NCBI RefSeq assembly: GCF_024055725.1
Contig: NZ_JAMXMX010000007.1
Coordinates: 186,001 to 250,000, forward strand
Source: Actinoallomurus spadix
Lineage (GTDB): Bacteria > Actinomycetota > Actinomycetes > Streptosporangiales > Streptosporangiaceae
Length of the DNA stretch: 64,000 bases
Reading direction: 5' to 3'
In this document: positions 36,975 through 44,880 of the stretch, one piece after another
How the letters are laid out: each line of letters begins with the position of its first letter
How positions within the stretch are numbered: the first letter of the stretch is position 1
Program-made: the position numbers and the translations under genes
The notes under the pieces: model-generated
Seen by the model: the letters and a program-made list of their open reading frames with translations, nothing else
The model's database searches: none
Told to the model about the DNA's origin: nothing

Positions 36975-38510
36975 GTGGCGTATGAGGTCAAGGCCGGGTC
37001 GGTCGAGTGGAATCCGACCGCGGCCCGGCTGCGCGAACTCACCGAGAAGATGCCCAACTCCCAGGTGACCGAGTTCGGCAACGTGGTGGTCAAGGCCCGC
37101 GTGGACAGCCGCAGCGCCAAGTCCACCTACATCGTGGACGACTCGACCAACACCACCAAGCAGACGATCACTCGGGCCGAGTACGACCGCGTCGCCGCCG
37201 CGCAGGACGACCACCTCGCCGGGCGCGACGTAGTCGTGGTGGACGGCTACATCGGCAGCGACCCCGGCTTCCGTACGAGGGCGCGCCTGGTCATCGAGGC
37301 GTCGAACGCCAACATCGCCGGCATGCAGAAGCAGTTGTTCTACCCGGTCGACGAGGACTACGACCCGGCGACGTGGGAGCCCGACACCACGGTGGTGTAC
37401 ACCCCGAACCTCCCGATGGAGGGATACCCGAACGACCGGCTCATCGCGGTCGACCTCAACGCCGGCATCACGCGGGTCTTCAATTCGGACTACTTCGGGG
37501 AGTCCAAGAAGGGCGGCCTGCGGATGTGGAACAACATCGTTTATGAGCGCGGTGGCCTTTCTCTGCACGCGGGCTGCAAAGTGATCCCGGTGGGCGGCGA
37601 GAACAAGACGGTGCTCATCGTGGGCCTGTCCGGCACCGGCAAGACGACGACGACTTTCACCACTCAGCTCGGCAGTAAGCCCGTGCAGGACGACTTCATC
37701 GCCTTGATGCCGGGCGGTCGCGTCTACACGACCGAGAACGGCTGCTTCGCCAAGACCTTCGGCCTCGATCCGGAATTCGAGCCGACCATCTACCACGCCA
37801 CGGTGAAGCCCGACGCCTACCTCGAGAACGTCTCGGTCGACGCGGACGGCAAGGTCGACTTCTTCGACACCTCCTACACCAAGAACGGCCGGACCACGTG
37901 GCCGTTCAAGTACGTGGACCCGTGGCCGGCCGACAAGGTCGAGCCCGCCGAGTTCCTGCTCATCCTCAACCGCAACGAGAACATCGTCCCGGGCGTGGCC
38001 CGGCTCGACCGGGCGCAGGCGGCCGCGTACTTCATGCTCGGCGAGACGACGGGCACGAGCGCCGGCGGCAAGGACGAGGACGGGAAGTTCCTGCGCGTGC
38101 CGGGGACGAACCCGTTCTTCCCGCGCGACATGGCCGACATGGGCAACCGGATGCTTGAACTCCTCGACAGCCACGAGTTGAAGGTGTTCGTCCTCAACAC
38201 CGGTCGCGTCGGCGGCGGCGAGGGCGACGACCGCGGCAAGAAGGTCAAGATCCCGCACTCGTCGGCGATCGTGCAGGCCATCGTCGAGGGCACGATCGAA
38301 TGGGAGGACGACCCGGACTTCGGGTACGAGATCGCGTCGTCCGTACCCGGCATCGACGACCTCGAGATCCTCCAGCCCCGGCGGCTCTACGAGCGGCAGG
38401 GCCGGATGGAGGAGTACGACGCCATGGTCGAGCGTTTGAAAGCCGAGCGCCGGGAATACCTCTCATCCTTCACCGGCCTGGACGAGGCGATCGTCAAGTC
38501 GATCGGCTGA
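36975..38510 (+). CDS. pckA: Phosphoenolpyruvate carboxykinase (ATP-type)
   Basis: The 511-residue enzyme decarboxylates oxaloacetate to phosphoenolpyruvate for gluconeogenesis. The nucleotide loop is GLSGTGKTT (217-225), the second metal motif is VQDDFIAL (237-244), and the catalytic region near YERGGLSLHAG fits ATP-type PckA rather than the larger GTP form with a different P-loop. GTG 36975 follows GAAGGAGC. The ~290-bp upstream region carries four dre-like repeats, so transcription is probably carbon-source controlled. A very strong hairpin follows. Confidence 0.93.
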   Translation: MAYEVKAGSVEWNPTAARLRELTEKMPNSQVTEFGNVVVKARVDSRSAKSTYIVDDSTNTTKQTITRAEYDRVAAAQDDHLAGRDVVVVDGYIGSDPGFRTRARLVIEASNANIAGMQKQLFYPVDEDYDPATWEPDTTVVYTPNLPMEGYPNDRLIAVDLNAGITRVFNSDYFGESKKGGLRMWNNIVYERGGLSLHAGCKVIPVGGENKTVLIVGLSGTGKTTTTFTTQLGSKPVQDDFIALMPGGRVYTTENGCFAKTFGLDPEFEPTIYHATVKPDAYLENVSVDADGKVDFFDTSYTKNGRTTWPFKYVDPWPADKVEPAEFLLILNRNENIVPGVARLDRAQAAAYFMLGETTGTSAGGKDEDGKFLRVPGTNPFFPRDMADMGNRMLELLDSHELKVFVLNTGRVGGGEGDDRGKKVKIPHSSAIVQAIVEGTIEWEDDPDFGYEIASSVPGIDDLEILQPRRLYERQGRMEEYDAMVERLKAERREYLSSFTGLDEAIVKSIG

Positions 38511-38528
38511 GCCATCTCGGGGATGGGT

Positions 38529-38563
38529 ACGCCCCGGCGGCGGGACACCCGCCGCCGGGGCGT
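38529..38563 (+). terminator. Perfect 16-bp hairpin terminator of pckA
   Basis: Arms 38529-38544 and 38548-38563 are perfect complements with a 3-base loop, followed by TT. It is 19 bases after the pckA stop. Confidence 0.85.
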
Positions 38564-38710
38564 TTCACGCCGTCCCGCGCGGGCCCTCCACGCCGGTCCT
38601 GCGGCGGACCACCCGCCGGGCCGCGGCGTTTCACGGCGTCCGCGCGAACTTCCCACGCCCGCCCTGTGGCGGCTCACGGGCCGGCCGGGGCGTTCCACAC
38701 CGGCCCACCC
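38561..38710. repeat. ~65-bp GC-rich tandem repeat after pckA
   Basis: Units beginning CGTTTCACGC, CGTTTCACGG and CGTTCCACAC start at 38561, 38627 and 38691 (66- and 64-bp steps), about 2.3 copies. The array fills the gap between the pckA terminator and the promoter of the next gene. Confidence 0.5.
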
Positions 38711-38767
38711 GGGTCAGGGTCGGGTCAAGCATCACGCGACGTCTCGATCTGCGGCAAACGAGCAATC

Positions 38768-38773
38768 TACGCT
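38768..38773 (+). promoter_or_regulatory. Putative -10 element of a leaderless transcript
   Basis: TACGCT ends seven bases before GTG 38781, with no ribosome site between; the mRNA may start at the GTG. Confidence 0.3.
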
Positions 38774-38780
38774 TACCCAT

Positions 38781-39407
38781 GTGGGAGAACTACGCTGCGT
38801 CGACGGATCGCGGCTTGAGGTGATCATGGTTCCGGTCCGCGACCGGGCGGGCACCCCGTACGAGGTCACGCTCGAACTGCGGGTCGACGGCCGGTCGTTC
38901 GGCGTCGTGGGCGAGCGCTGTGGGTACTCCCTGGCCACGCTCGCCCGCCGGGTCGCCGACGCCCGCGCCGGCGGCTCACCGGTGGCCCGCGCCTGGCCCG
39001 ACCCGGCGGATCGCTTCCCCGAGCCGGCGGCCGCCACGGCGCCGGGCGCCTCGGAGGATCATTGCTTCGGCACCCGGGAGCCCGAACTTTTCGCGTTCCG
39101 GCGCCGGGACCGCGCGGACACCCCCGGCACCGCCGAACTCCGGTGCACGCTGCGCACGTCGTACGCCTGGCTGTCCGCCCCGGATCACCACGGCGGCGAG
39201 TGGCGGCTGTCCCGGCGCGCCGTCGTCGAGGCATGGGGGCCGGAGGGCCACGGCGTGCGAGCCGTTCTGACCTCGGCCGAGCTCGCCGACCTCCTGACGA
39301 CTCTGGTGGTCGAGGCGCGGCTCGTGGGCGCCGATTACCGAGACGTCCTCACGAGTTCACCGGTAAGCGCCCGGCATGCCCCGTCTGGGGCGATAATTGA
39401 CTGCTGA
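38781..39407 (+). CDS. Unknown protein upstream of the Z-prenyl synthase
   Basis: The protein is 208 residues from GTG 38781 (ATG 38826 is an alternative). It is soluble, with beta-rich N-terminal sequence (GSRLEVIMVPVRDRAGTPYEVTLELRVDGRSFGVVGERCGYS) and a C-terminal part (SAPDHHGGEWRLSRRAVVEAW...VRAVLTSAELADLLTTLV). No motif or membrane segment is recognised. It is 35 bp from the prenyl synthase gene on the same strand, so the two may be co-transcribed. Codon use is like its neighbours. Confidence 0.6.
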   Translation: MGELRCVDGSRLEVIMVPVRDRAGTPYEVTLELRVDGRSFGVVGERCGYSLATLARRVADARAGGSPVARAWPDPADRFPEPAAATAPGASEDHCFGTREPELFAFRRRDRADTPGTAELRCTLRTSYAWLSAPDHHGGEWRLSRRAVVEAWGPEGHGVRAVLTSAELADLLTTLVVEARLVGADYRDVLTSSPVSARHAPSGAIIDC

Positions 39408-39442
39408 TCCCCCGGCGTCGTCGACGAAGAAGGTGCGAGCAA

Positions 39443-40204
39443 ATGGGCTTGCGGGACCTGGTCTACAAGCTTTACGAACGACGGCTTGAGACGAGGCTCC
39501 GCCCGGACACCGCGCCGCGCCACATCGGGGTGATCCTGGACGGCAACCGCCGGTGGGCGCGATCGATGGGGCACAGCGACGTCGCCACCGGGCACCAGCG
39601 GGGAGCCGACAAGATCTCCGAGCTGCTGCAGTGGTCGCAGGAGACGGGCGTCGAGGTGGTCACGCTGTGGCTGCTGTCGACCGACAACCTCTCCCGGCCG
39701 GCGCAGGAGCTGGATCCGCTGCTGGCGATCATCGAGAAGACCGTGGAGGATCTGGCCGCTCAAGGCTGGCGTGTCCAGCCGGTCGGCGCGCTCGACCTTC
39801 TGCCCGACAAAACCGCACGTGTGCTGAAGCAGGCCGCCGAAAGCACATCTGACGCTCCTGGTCTGATTGTGAACGTCGCGGTTGGGTATGGAGGTAGGCG
39901 TGAGATCGCTGATGCGGTGCGCTCACTCCTGCACGAACACGCGAGCAGGGGCACCAGCATCGAGGAACTGGCCGAGTTCCTCGATGTGGAGCACATCGCG
40001 GAGCATCTGTACACCCGCGGCCAACCCGACCCGGACCTGGTCATCCGGACGTCGGGAGAGCAGCGCCTGTCCGGCTTCATGCTCTGGCAGAGCGCCCACT
40101 CGGAGTTCTACTTCTGCGAGGCCTTCTGGCCTGACTTCCGCAAGGTCGACTTCCTGCGGGCGATTCGTTCCTACGCCGCGCGGCATCGGCGCTACGGCTC
40201 GTGA
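39443..40204 (+). CDS. uppS: cis-Prenyl (Z-isoprenyl diphosphate) synthase
   Basis: The 253-residue enzyme condenses isopentenyl diphosphate in cis onto an allylic primer. Key motifs are GVILDGNRRWA (catalytic Asp, diphosphate loop), ATGHQRGA, TLWLLSTDN, DLVIRTSGEQRLSGFMLWQ and SEFYFCEAFWPDF. The chain length of the product cannot be read; the position and wording are like mycobacterial Rv1086, which makes short Z,E-farnesyl diphosphate, while a second homologue makes the long carrier lipid. ATG 39443 follows AAGGTG. Confidence 0.92.
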   Translation: MGLRDLVYKLYERRLETRLRPDTAPRHIGVILDGNRRWARSMGHSDVATGHQRGADKISELLQWSQETGVEVVTLWLLSTDNLSRPAQELDPLLAIIEKTVEDLAAQGWRVQPVGALDLLPDKTARVLKQAAESTSDAPGLIVNVAVGYGGRREIADAVRSLLHEHASRGTSIEELAEFLDVEHIAEHLYTRGQPDPDLVIRTSGEQRLSGFMLWQSAHSEFYFCEAFWPDFRKVDFLRAIRSYAARHRRYGS

Positions 40205-40312
40205 ACCCTTCGTAGAGCGTTCCCGAACGACCGGTTTCGGCCGGTCGAGCACTCGGTGCGCGTCTGTTCTCGGGTGGTTCTCCCGGCCTAGCGTCGTATC
40301 AGGTCCCCCCGA

Positions 40313-40344
40313 GGAAAGGGCGCTTTCCCAGGCGACCCGCCTGG
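40313..40344 (+). promoter_or_regulatory. Twin hairpins in the phoH2 leader
   Basis: GGAAAG/CTTTCC (40313-40328) and CCAGGCG/CGCCTGG (40328-40344) are back-to-back perfect stems ending 22 bases before the GTG start. The ribosome site GAAGGAG follows directly, so the leader RNA may control translation or stability. Confidence 0.45.
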
Positions 40345-40366
40345 GCAGGCGCCCGAAGGAGAACGA

Positions 40367-41674
40367 GTGGCCACACTTGCCGCCACCCGGCGCACGTACG
40401 TCCTCGACACCAGCGTTCTGCTCGCCGACCCCGGGGCGCTGACCCGGTTCGCCGAGCACGAGGTCGTACTCCCGATCGTCGTGATCACCGAACTCGAGGC
40501 CAAGCGCCACCACCCGGAGCTCGGCTACTTCGCACGGAACGCCCTCCGCACCCTGGATGACCTGCGGGTCGCCCACGGACGACTGGACGAGCCGCTGCCG
40601 ATCGGCGACGAGGGTGGAACGGTCCGAGTCGAGCTCAACCACTCCGACCCGTCGATCCTGCCGGCCGGCTTCCGGCTCGGCGACAACGACACCCGGATCC
40701 TCACGGTGGCGCTGGCGCTGTCCCAGGAGGGGCACGACGTCGTGCTCGTGTCGAAGGACCTGCCGCTGCGGGTGAAGGCCGCGTCGGTCGGCCTGGCGGC
40801 GGAGGAGTACCGCGCCGAGACGGTGGTCGAGACGGGCCACACCGGCATGGCGGAGCTCGAGGTGGCGGCCGATCAGCTGGAGGAGCTGTACGACGCGGGG
40901 CGGCTGGAGCTCCCGGAGGCCCGCGACCTGCTGTGCCACACCGGGCTACGGCTGATCTCGGCCGGCGGCTCGGCCCTCGGGCGTGTGCTGCCCGACAAGT
41001 CCGTACAGCTCGTACGCGGCGACCGTGAGGTGTTCGGCCTGCGCGGGCGGTCGGCGGAGCAGCGGATCGCGCTGGACCTGCTCATGGACGAGGACATCGG
41101 CATCATCTCGCTCGGCGGACGGGCCGGCACGGGCAAGTCGGCGATGGCGCTGTGCGCCGGCCTGGAGGCCGTCCTCGAACGCCGCAGCCACCGCAAGGTC
41201 GTGGTGTTCCGGCCGCTGTACGCGGTCGGCGGGCAGGATCTCGGCTACCTGCCCGGCACCGAGAACGAGAAGATGTCGCCGTGGGGCCAGGCGGTGTACG
41301 ACACGCTGTCGGCGATGACCACGCCCGAGGTCATCGAGGAGGTCCTCGACCGCGGCATGCTCGAGGTGCTGCCGCTGACCCACATCCGCGGCCGTTCCCT
41401 GCACGACTCGTTCGTGATCGTCGACGAGGCGCAGTCGCTGGAGCGCGGAGTGCTCCTGACCGTGCTGTCGCGCATCGGCACCGGCTCGCGCGTGGTGCTC
41501 ACCCACGACATCGCGCAGCGTGACAACCTGCGCGTCGGCCGCCATGACGGCGTCGTCGCGGTGGTCGAGAAGCTCAAGGGCCACCCGCTGTTCGCCCATG
41601 TGACCCTGACCAGGTCCGAACGGTCGCCGATCGCCGCTCTCGTGACCGAGACGCTCGGCGACGTCGGCGTCTGA
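40367..41674 (+). CDS. phoH: PhoH2: PIN-domain RNase fused to PhoH ATPase
   Basis: The 435-residue protein has an N-terminal PIN ribonuclease domain ([12 protein letters not shown] with Asp14, acidic Glu near 45, GDNDTRIL) and a C-terminal PhoH ATPase with Walker [13 protein letters not shown] near 250 and Walker [12 protein letters not shown]. In mycobacteria PhoH2 is an RNA helicase/RNase preceded by a small antitoxin-like gene; no such coding frame is evident in the 162 bp upstream here. GTG 40367 follows GAAGGAG. Confidence 0.93.
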   Translation: MATLAATRRTYVLDTSVLLADPGALTRFAEHEVVLPIVVITELEAKRHHPELGYFARNALRTLDDLRVAHGRLDEPLPIGDEGGTVRVELNHSDPSILPAGFRLGDNDTRILTVALALSQEGHDVVLVSKDLPLRVKAASVGLAAEEYRAETVVETGHTGMAELEVAADQLEELYDAGRLELPEARDLLCHTGLRLISAGGSALGRVLPDKSVQLVRGDREVFGLRGRSAEQRIALDLLMDEDIGIISLGGRAGTGKSAMALCAGLEAVLERRSHRKVVVFRPLYAVGGQDLGYLPGTENEKMSPWGQAVYDTLSAMTTPEVIEEVLDRGMLEVLPLTHIRGRSLHDSFVIVDEAQSLERGVLLTVLSRIGTGSRVVLTHDIAQRDNLRVGRHDGVVAVVEKLKGHPLFAHVTLTRSERSPIAALVTETLGDVGV

Positions 41675-41694
41675 TCGGGCCGGCCGATCCCTGC

Positions 41695-41727
41695 CGGGGC
41701 TCCCTCGCTTCCATCGGGGGAGCCCCG
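41695..41727 (+). terminator. Hairpin terminator of phoH2
   Basis: CGGGGCTCCC (41695-41704) pairs perfectly with GGGAGCCCCG (41718-41727) and is followed by TTCTT, 21 bases after the stop. Confidence 0.8.
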
Positions 41728-41770
41728 TTCTTCGTCACCGTACGAAGTTTCGCGTGCCGGGATCGTTGCA

Positions 41771-41786
41771 TGTGACCAACGTCACA
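41771..41786. promoter_or_regulatory. CRP-type site TGTGA-N6-TCACA
   Basis: A perfect CRP core, TGTGACCAACGTCACA, is flanked by near-symmetric GATCGT and ACGATC. It lies about 300 bp before the first transglycosylase-like gene. In M. tuberculosis the Crp homologue controls a resuscitation-promoting factor gene, so control of this cluster is plausible. Confidence 0.6.
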
Positions 41787-42089
41787 TAACGATCGTGCTA
41801 CTGCCCGAACTCCCGATTGACGTGGGTATTCGGGGTGTTGTGTCCAGTGTGACGCGATTAGTCGTGAGATCAGTCACGCCATTCCGGTTGCGGAGTACCC
41901 CCCGTCTTAATGCAGTGTGGTCCGCCGTAAGCACTCCTGCGGGACACCTCCCGGTCCCGGCGCGTCCCCCTGCGCCGTACCCCGAGAGGAGACGCCCGCC
42001 CAGGGTGCCGCGCCGGAGACCGCGACGGCACCGGGGGTGAAGGTACTCGTACGCGTGCCCATGCGCGTGCGACCGTCGGAAGGACCGCC

Positions 42090-43079
42090 TTGTACGGAGA
42101 CCGTTTCGGGTCCCCCGGGCGAGACGATCGACAAGACGGCACCGAGCCCCACGGACCGTGGGACGACGCTCGTTTCCCCCAAGACCACCCCGCGTCCGAC
42201 GACGTCAAGGTGGCGGGTTCTCCCCTCGCGCCGCAGCCCGAGCGGCCGGATCTCTCGGGTGCCACTTCTGCGATGCCCATCCCGGAGACGGCCGAAACCG
42301 CTCCGGTCGATGACCTCGAAGCCACCCGCCACGACTTCGGCGGTCCCGTTCCCGGCGGCCCGACGCCGCCGAACGGCCCCGGTTCCGCCGGGGGCGACGA
42401 CTTCGCGTCGATGCGCCGCAAGCCCCGCCCCTCCGGCAAGCTGCTCAAGATCGGGGCGATCGCCGCGGCGGCCGCCGTGGTCGTCGGCGGCGGCACCGCC
42501 GCCTTCGCGCTCACCGGAGGCGACTCCGGAGCCGCCAAGCAGTCCGCCGAGCCTCCCGCCCAGCAGGTGCAGGCCGAGGCGCAGCAGCCGGCTCCGATGA
42601 CCGAGAAGCAGCGCAAGAGCCTCGAGACGGCGCGCCGCAAGGAGCTGCAGAAGCGCGCTCTGCGCGCCGCCCGGACCGAGAAGGACCGGCCCTCGCTGCT
42701 GGCCAAGGGCGAGCCGATCCCGACCAAGACGTCGACGCCCACCCCGGCCGGGGGCAGCGCGGGCAACCCCGTGCCGGCGAGCGAGGCCCAGCGGATCGCG
42801 AAACAGCTGCTGCCGAGCTACGGCTTCGACCCGAGCACCCAGTTCGGCTGCCTCGTGAACCTGTGGAACCGCGAGAGCGGCTGGCGGGTGCACGCGGCGA
42901 ACCCCTCCGGCGCGTACGGCATCCCGCAGGCGCTTCCCGGCTCGAAGATGGCCAGCGCCGGGCCCGACTGGCAGAACAACGCCACCACCCAGATCAAGTG
43001 GGGCCTCGGCTACATCAAGAGCCGCTACGGCAAGCCGTGCGGCGCCTGGGCGCACTCCCAGAGCACCGGCTGGTACTGA
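42090..43079 (+). CDS. Membrane-anchored lysozyme/transglycosylase-like protein (paralogue 1)
   Basis: The 329-residue protein has a disordered N-terminus of ~115 residues, a transmembrane segment (about 118-138), a charged Ala/Gln/Lys linker, and a C-terminal domain of ~90 residues: CLVNLWNRESGW (probable catalytic Glu), GAYGIPQALPGSKM, TQIKWGLGYI, and a final CGAWAHSQSTGWY. This is the compact transglycosylase/Rpf-like domain of actinobacterial wall proteins. TTG 42090 is set by GGAAGG six bases upstream, shared with the two paralogues. The cytosolic tail before the membrane segment is not found in the other two. Confidence 0.8.
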   Translation: MYGDRFGSPGRDDRQDGTEPHGPWDDARFPQDHPASDDVKVAGSPLAPQPERPDLSGATSAMPIPETAETAPVDDLEATRHDFGGPVPGGPTPPNGPGSAGGDDFASMRRKPRPSGKLLKIGAIAAAAAVVVGGGTAAFALTGGDSGAAKQSAEPPAQQVQAEAQQPAPMTEKQRKSLETARRKELQKRALRAARTEKDRPSLLAKGEPIPTKTSTPTPAGGSAGNPVPASEAQRIAKQLLPSYGFDPSTQFGCLVNLWNRESGWRVHAANPSGAYGIPQALPGSKMASAGPDWQNNATTQIKWGLGYIKSRYGKPCGAWAHSQSTGWY

Positions 43080-43089
43080 CGGATCCTCC

Positions 43090-43118
43090 CGGCCCGGCGG
43101 CCACGGGCCGCCGGGCCG
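43090..43118 (+). terminator. Hairpin terminator of paralogue 1
   Basis: CGGCCCGGCGGC (43090-43101) pairs perfectly with GCCGCCGGGCCG (43107-43118) across a 5-base loop, 11 bases after the stop. Confidence 0.8.
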
Positions 43119-43168
43119 TACCCGCAGGCTCCCCACCGAACGTGGTGCTCCCCGCGCGGGATTCGCGT

Positions 43169-43299
43169 GCGGAGCTCCGCCCGCAGGGCCGGACGGCACC
43201 TGCGGAGCATCACCCGCAGGACCGGATCGCCTCTGCGGGACATCACCCGCGGGGCCCCAGGCGCCTGCGGAGTACCACCCCCGCGGGATCGTGAAACTC
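43169..43299. repeat. 33-bp tandem repeat, four copies
   Basis: GCGGAGCTCCG, GCGGAGCATCA, GCGGGACATCA and GCGGAGTACCA begin at 43169, 43202, 43235 and 43267 (33, 33 and 32 bp). Shared cores such as ACCCGCAGG and CCTGCG recur in each unit. Because 33 is a multiple of three, frames remain open through it, but no start signal is seen. Confidence 0.65.
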
Positions 43300-43492
43300 C
43301 CGTCGGGATGACGCGGCGGAACACCCGCCGCAACCGCCTCGGAAGCCGGCCGTCCCCCACGGCCGGACACGGCGTCCGACAGCGACGCCGCCGGTGGCCC
43401 GGTCGCCTTCCTCCCGCTCTATGAAGGCTGCTTCGGCCGAGGCGTACACCGCTCGCCGCGCGACCGGCGCGTCGGCTGACGGAAGGTCCTTC

Positions 43493-43969
43493 TTGTCCTC
43501 CAACCGCCCGAACGGGTTCTCCGCGGCCAAGGCCGTGGTCCTCTCCCTCGGTGTCTGCCTCAGCGTCGGTCTCACCGCCGAGGCGCCGGCTCAGGCCGCG
43601 TCGCCCACCACGGCCGTCGCCCGGGTCACCACCGTCGCCGCGCAGCACAAGCTCACCCGCAAGCAGCGGAACGAGCACATCGCCAAGCCGCTCGTGAAGA
43701 AGCGCTGGGCGCACGGCTACAAGAAACAGTTCCCCTGCCTGGTAAAGCTCTGGAACCGCGAGAGCAGCTGGAACCACAAGGCGCACAACCCCTGGTCCGG
43801 CGCGTACGGCATCCCGCAGGCGCTGCCCGGCAAGAAGATGCGCAGCGCGGGCAAGGACTGGAAGACCAACCCGGCGACCCAGATCAAATGGGGTCTGAAG
43901 TACATCAAGGGCCGGTACAAGACGCCCTGCGGCGCATGGTCACACATGCGCCGCACCGGCTGGTACTGA
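43493..43969 (+). CDS. Secreted lysozyme/transglycosylase-like protein (paralogue 2)
   Basis: The 158-residue secreted protein has a signal peptide (AAKAVVLSLGVCLSVGLTAEAPAQA) and then the same domain as its neighbours: CLVKLWNRESSWNHKAHNPWSGAYGIPQALPGKKM, TQIKWGLKYI and CGAWSHMRRTGWY, with the probable catalytic Glu in NRESSW and a Cys pair near each end. TTG 43493 follows GGAAGG by six bases, exactly as in the two paralogues; an ATG at 43421 lies in frame but has no ribosome site. The protein is basic and likely binds peptidoglycan. Confidence 0.82.
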   Translation: MSSNRPNGFSAAKAVVLSLGVCLSVGLTAEAPAQAASPTTAVARVTTVAAQHKLTRKQRNEHIAKPLVKKRWAHGYKKQFPCLVKLWNRESSWNHKAHNPWSGAYGIPQALPGKKMRSAGKDWKTNPATQIKWGLKYIKGRYKTPCGAWSHMRRTGWY

Positions 43970-44042
43970 GACCGATCGGCCGTCGCTTCACCCCGACACT
44001 CCTGATCGGCGGCAACAACTCGGTAAAAGAGCGGCACAAACG

Positions 44043-44114
44043 CGGCCGGGAGCGGTGTCGAGCCGGGCGTGTCACGGAACGTGTCATGGCGTGGTGACGG
44101 ACCGCTCCCGGCCG
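44043..44114. repeat. 14-bp inverted repeat with 44-bp spacer
   Basis: CGGCCGGGAGCGGT (44043-44056) and ACCGCTCCCGGCCG (44101-44114) are exact inverted repeats. Between them CGTGTCA is repeated with a 12-bp step. It could form a large RNA stem-loop or terminate paralogue 2. Confidence 0.55.
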
Positions 44115-44157
44115 GGACGCTCCGTCACCGTCACTCCGAAGCGCGAGAACGTCGCGC

Positions 44158-44181
44158 ACGGCGCCCCTGCGGGGGCGCCGT
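44158..44181 (+). terminator. Hairpin before paralogue 3
   Basis: ACGGCGCCCC (44158-44167) pairs with GGGGCGCCGT (44172-44181) across a 4-base loop. It is either the terminator of paralogue 2 or an attenuator before paralogue 3. Confidence 0.55.
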
Positions 44182-44272
44182 CCGGTGGCCCGGTCAGCCC
44201 ACGCGGCAGCCGACGGCGGAGTGAAGGCCCGCTCGGAGCGTGACCGGCGTTCCGGCTGACGGAAGAGCCGAC

Positions 44273-44737
44273 TTGGACCTCAAACTGACGGGACTCTCCC
44301 GGAGCGGCGTGGCCGCGCTCGGCAGCGCCGCCGCCCTGATCACCGGACTCGCGGGAGAGCCGCCCGCACGTGGCGCGGTTCCCGCCCACGCGTGGCCCGA
44401 CATAGTGCCGCCCCGGCAACCGCAGCTGACCGTCTCCGAGCGCAACCGGGTGCTCGCACTGCCGTTCCTCGTCGAACGCGGCTGGTCGTACCGGCAGTAC
44501 CAGTGCCTCGACCGCCTGTGGATGCGCGAGAGCAGCTGGAACCACCGCGCCCGCAACCCGTGGTCCGGCGCGTACGGCATCCCGCAGGCCCTGCCGGCGG
44601 GCAAGATGCGTACGGCGGGCGCGGACTGGCGGACGAGCCCGGCCACCCAGATCAAGTGGGGACTGGGCTACATCAAGAGCCGTTACGGGACTCCCTGCGC
44701 GGCCTGGGGCCACTCGGCGGCCACCGGCTGGTACTGA
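44273..44737 (+). CDS. Secreted lysozyme/transglycosylase-like protein (paralogue 3)
   Basis: The 154-residue protein has a weak N-terminal signal (VAALGSAAALITGLAGEPPARG) and the cluster domain: CLDRLWMRESSWNHRARNPWSGAYGIPQALPAGKM, TQIKWGLGYI and CAAWGHSAATGWY, with the probable catalytic Glu in RESSW. TTG 44273 is chosen because GGAAGA precedes it at the same six-base distance as in the paralogues. The 30 bases before it closely match those before paralogue 2, so the leader was duplicated with the gene. Confidence 0.8.
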   Translation: MDLKLTGLSRSGVAALGSAAALITGLAGEPPARGAVPAHAWPDIVPPRQPQLTVSERNRVLALPFLVERGWSYRQYQCLDRLWMRESSWNHRARNPWSGAYGIPQALPAGKMRTAGADWRTSPATQIKWGLGYIKSRYGTPCAAWGHSAATGWY

Positions 44738-44880
44738 TCCGGCGTCTCCCGTGGCGGCCGGCCTCGTCGACAGGGCCGCCGCGGGCCGGATGAGGGCACC
44801 CCGGACGCGGCCGGGCCAGGACCGCCCGCGGCCCGCCGGGTCCGAATCCGGCGGGTCGCGTCTGGGCTCGGCGGGCCAGG

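Larger units (their letters stand above)
41675..42089. other. Regulatory gap between phoH2 and the first transglycosylase-like gene
   Basis: The 415-bp gap holds the phoH2 terminator (41695-41727), a perfect CRP-type site (41771-41786), and then GC-rich sequence up to the TTG at 42090 that shows no clear further structure or coding potential. Confidence 0.5.
43080..43492. other. Gap with terminator and 33-bp repeats
   Basis: The 413 bp between paralogues 1 and 2 contain a strong hairpin (43090-43118), a four-copy 33-bp repeat (43169-43299) and, from about 43390, a leader resembling that of paralogue 3. I see no separate gene with a ribosome site. Confidence 0.5.
43970..44272. other. Gap with a 14-bp inverted repeat and a hairpin
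   Basis: This 303-bp gap carries a perfect 14-bp inverted repeat (44043-44056 and 44101-44114), a perfect 10-bp hairpin (44158-44181), and a leader before paralogue 3 that is similar to the one before paralogue 2. No additional gene is supported. Confidence 0.5.

Noticed and set aside
43169-43299. CRISPR array from the 33-bp repeats
   Set aside because: The units are contiguous with no unique spacers and no cas genes are present.
43421-43492. ATG 43421 as the start of transglycosylase-like paralogue 2
   Set aside because: No ribosome site precedes it, and all three paralogues share GGAAGR-six bases-TTG, which supports TTG 43493.
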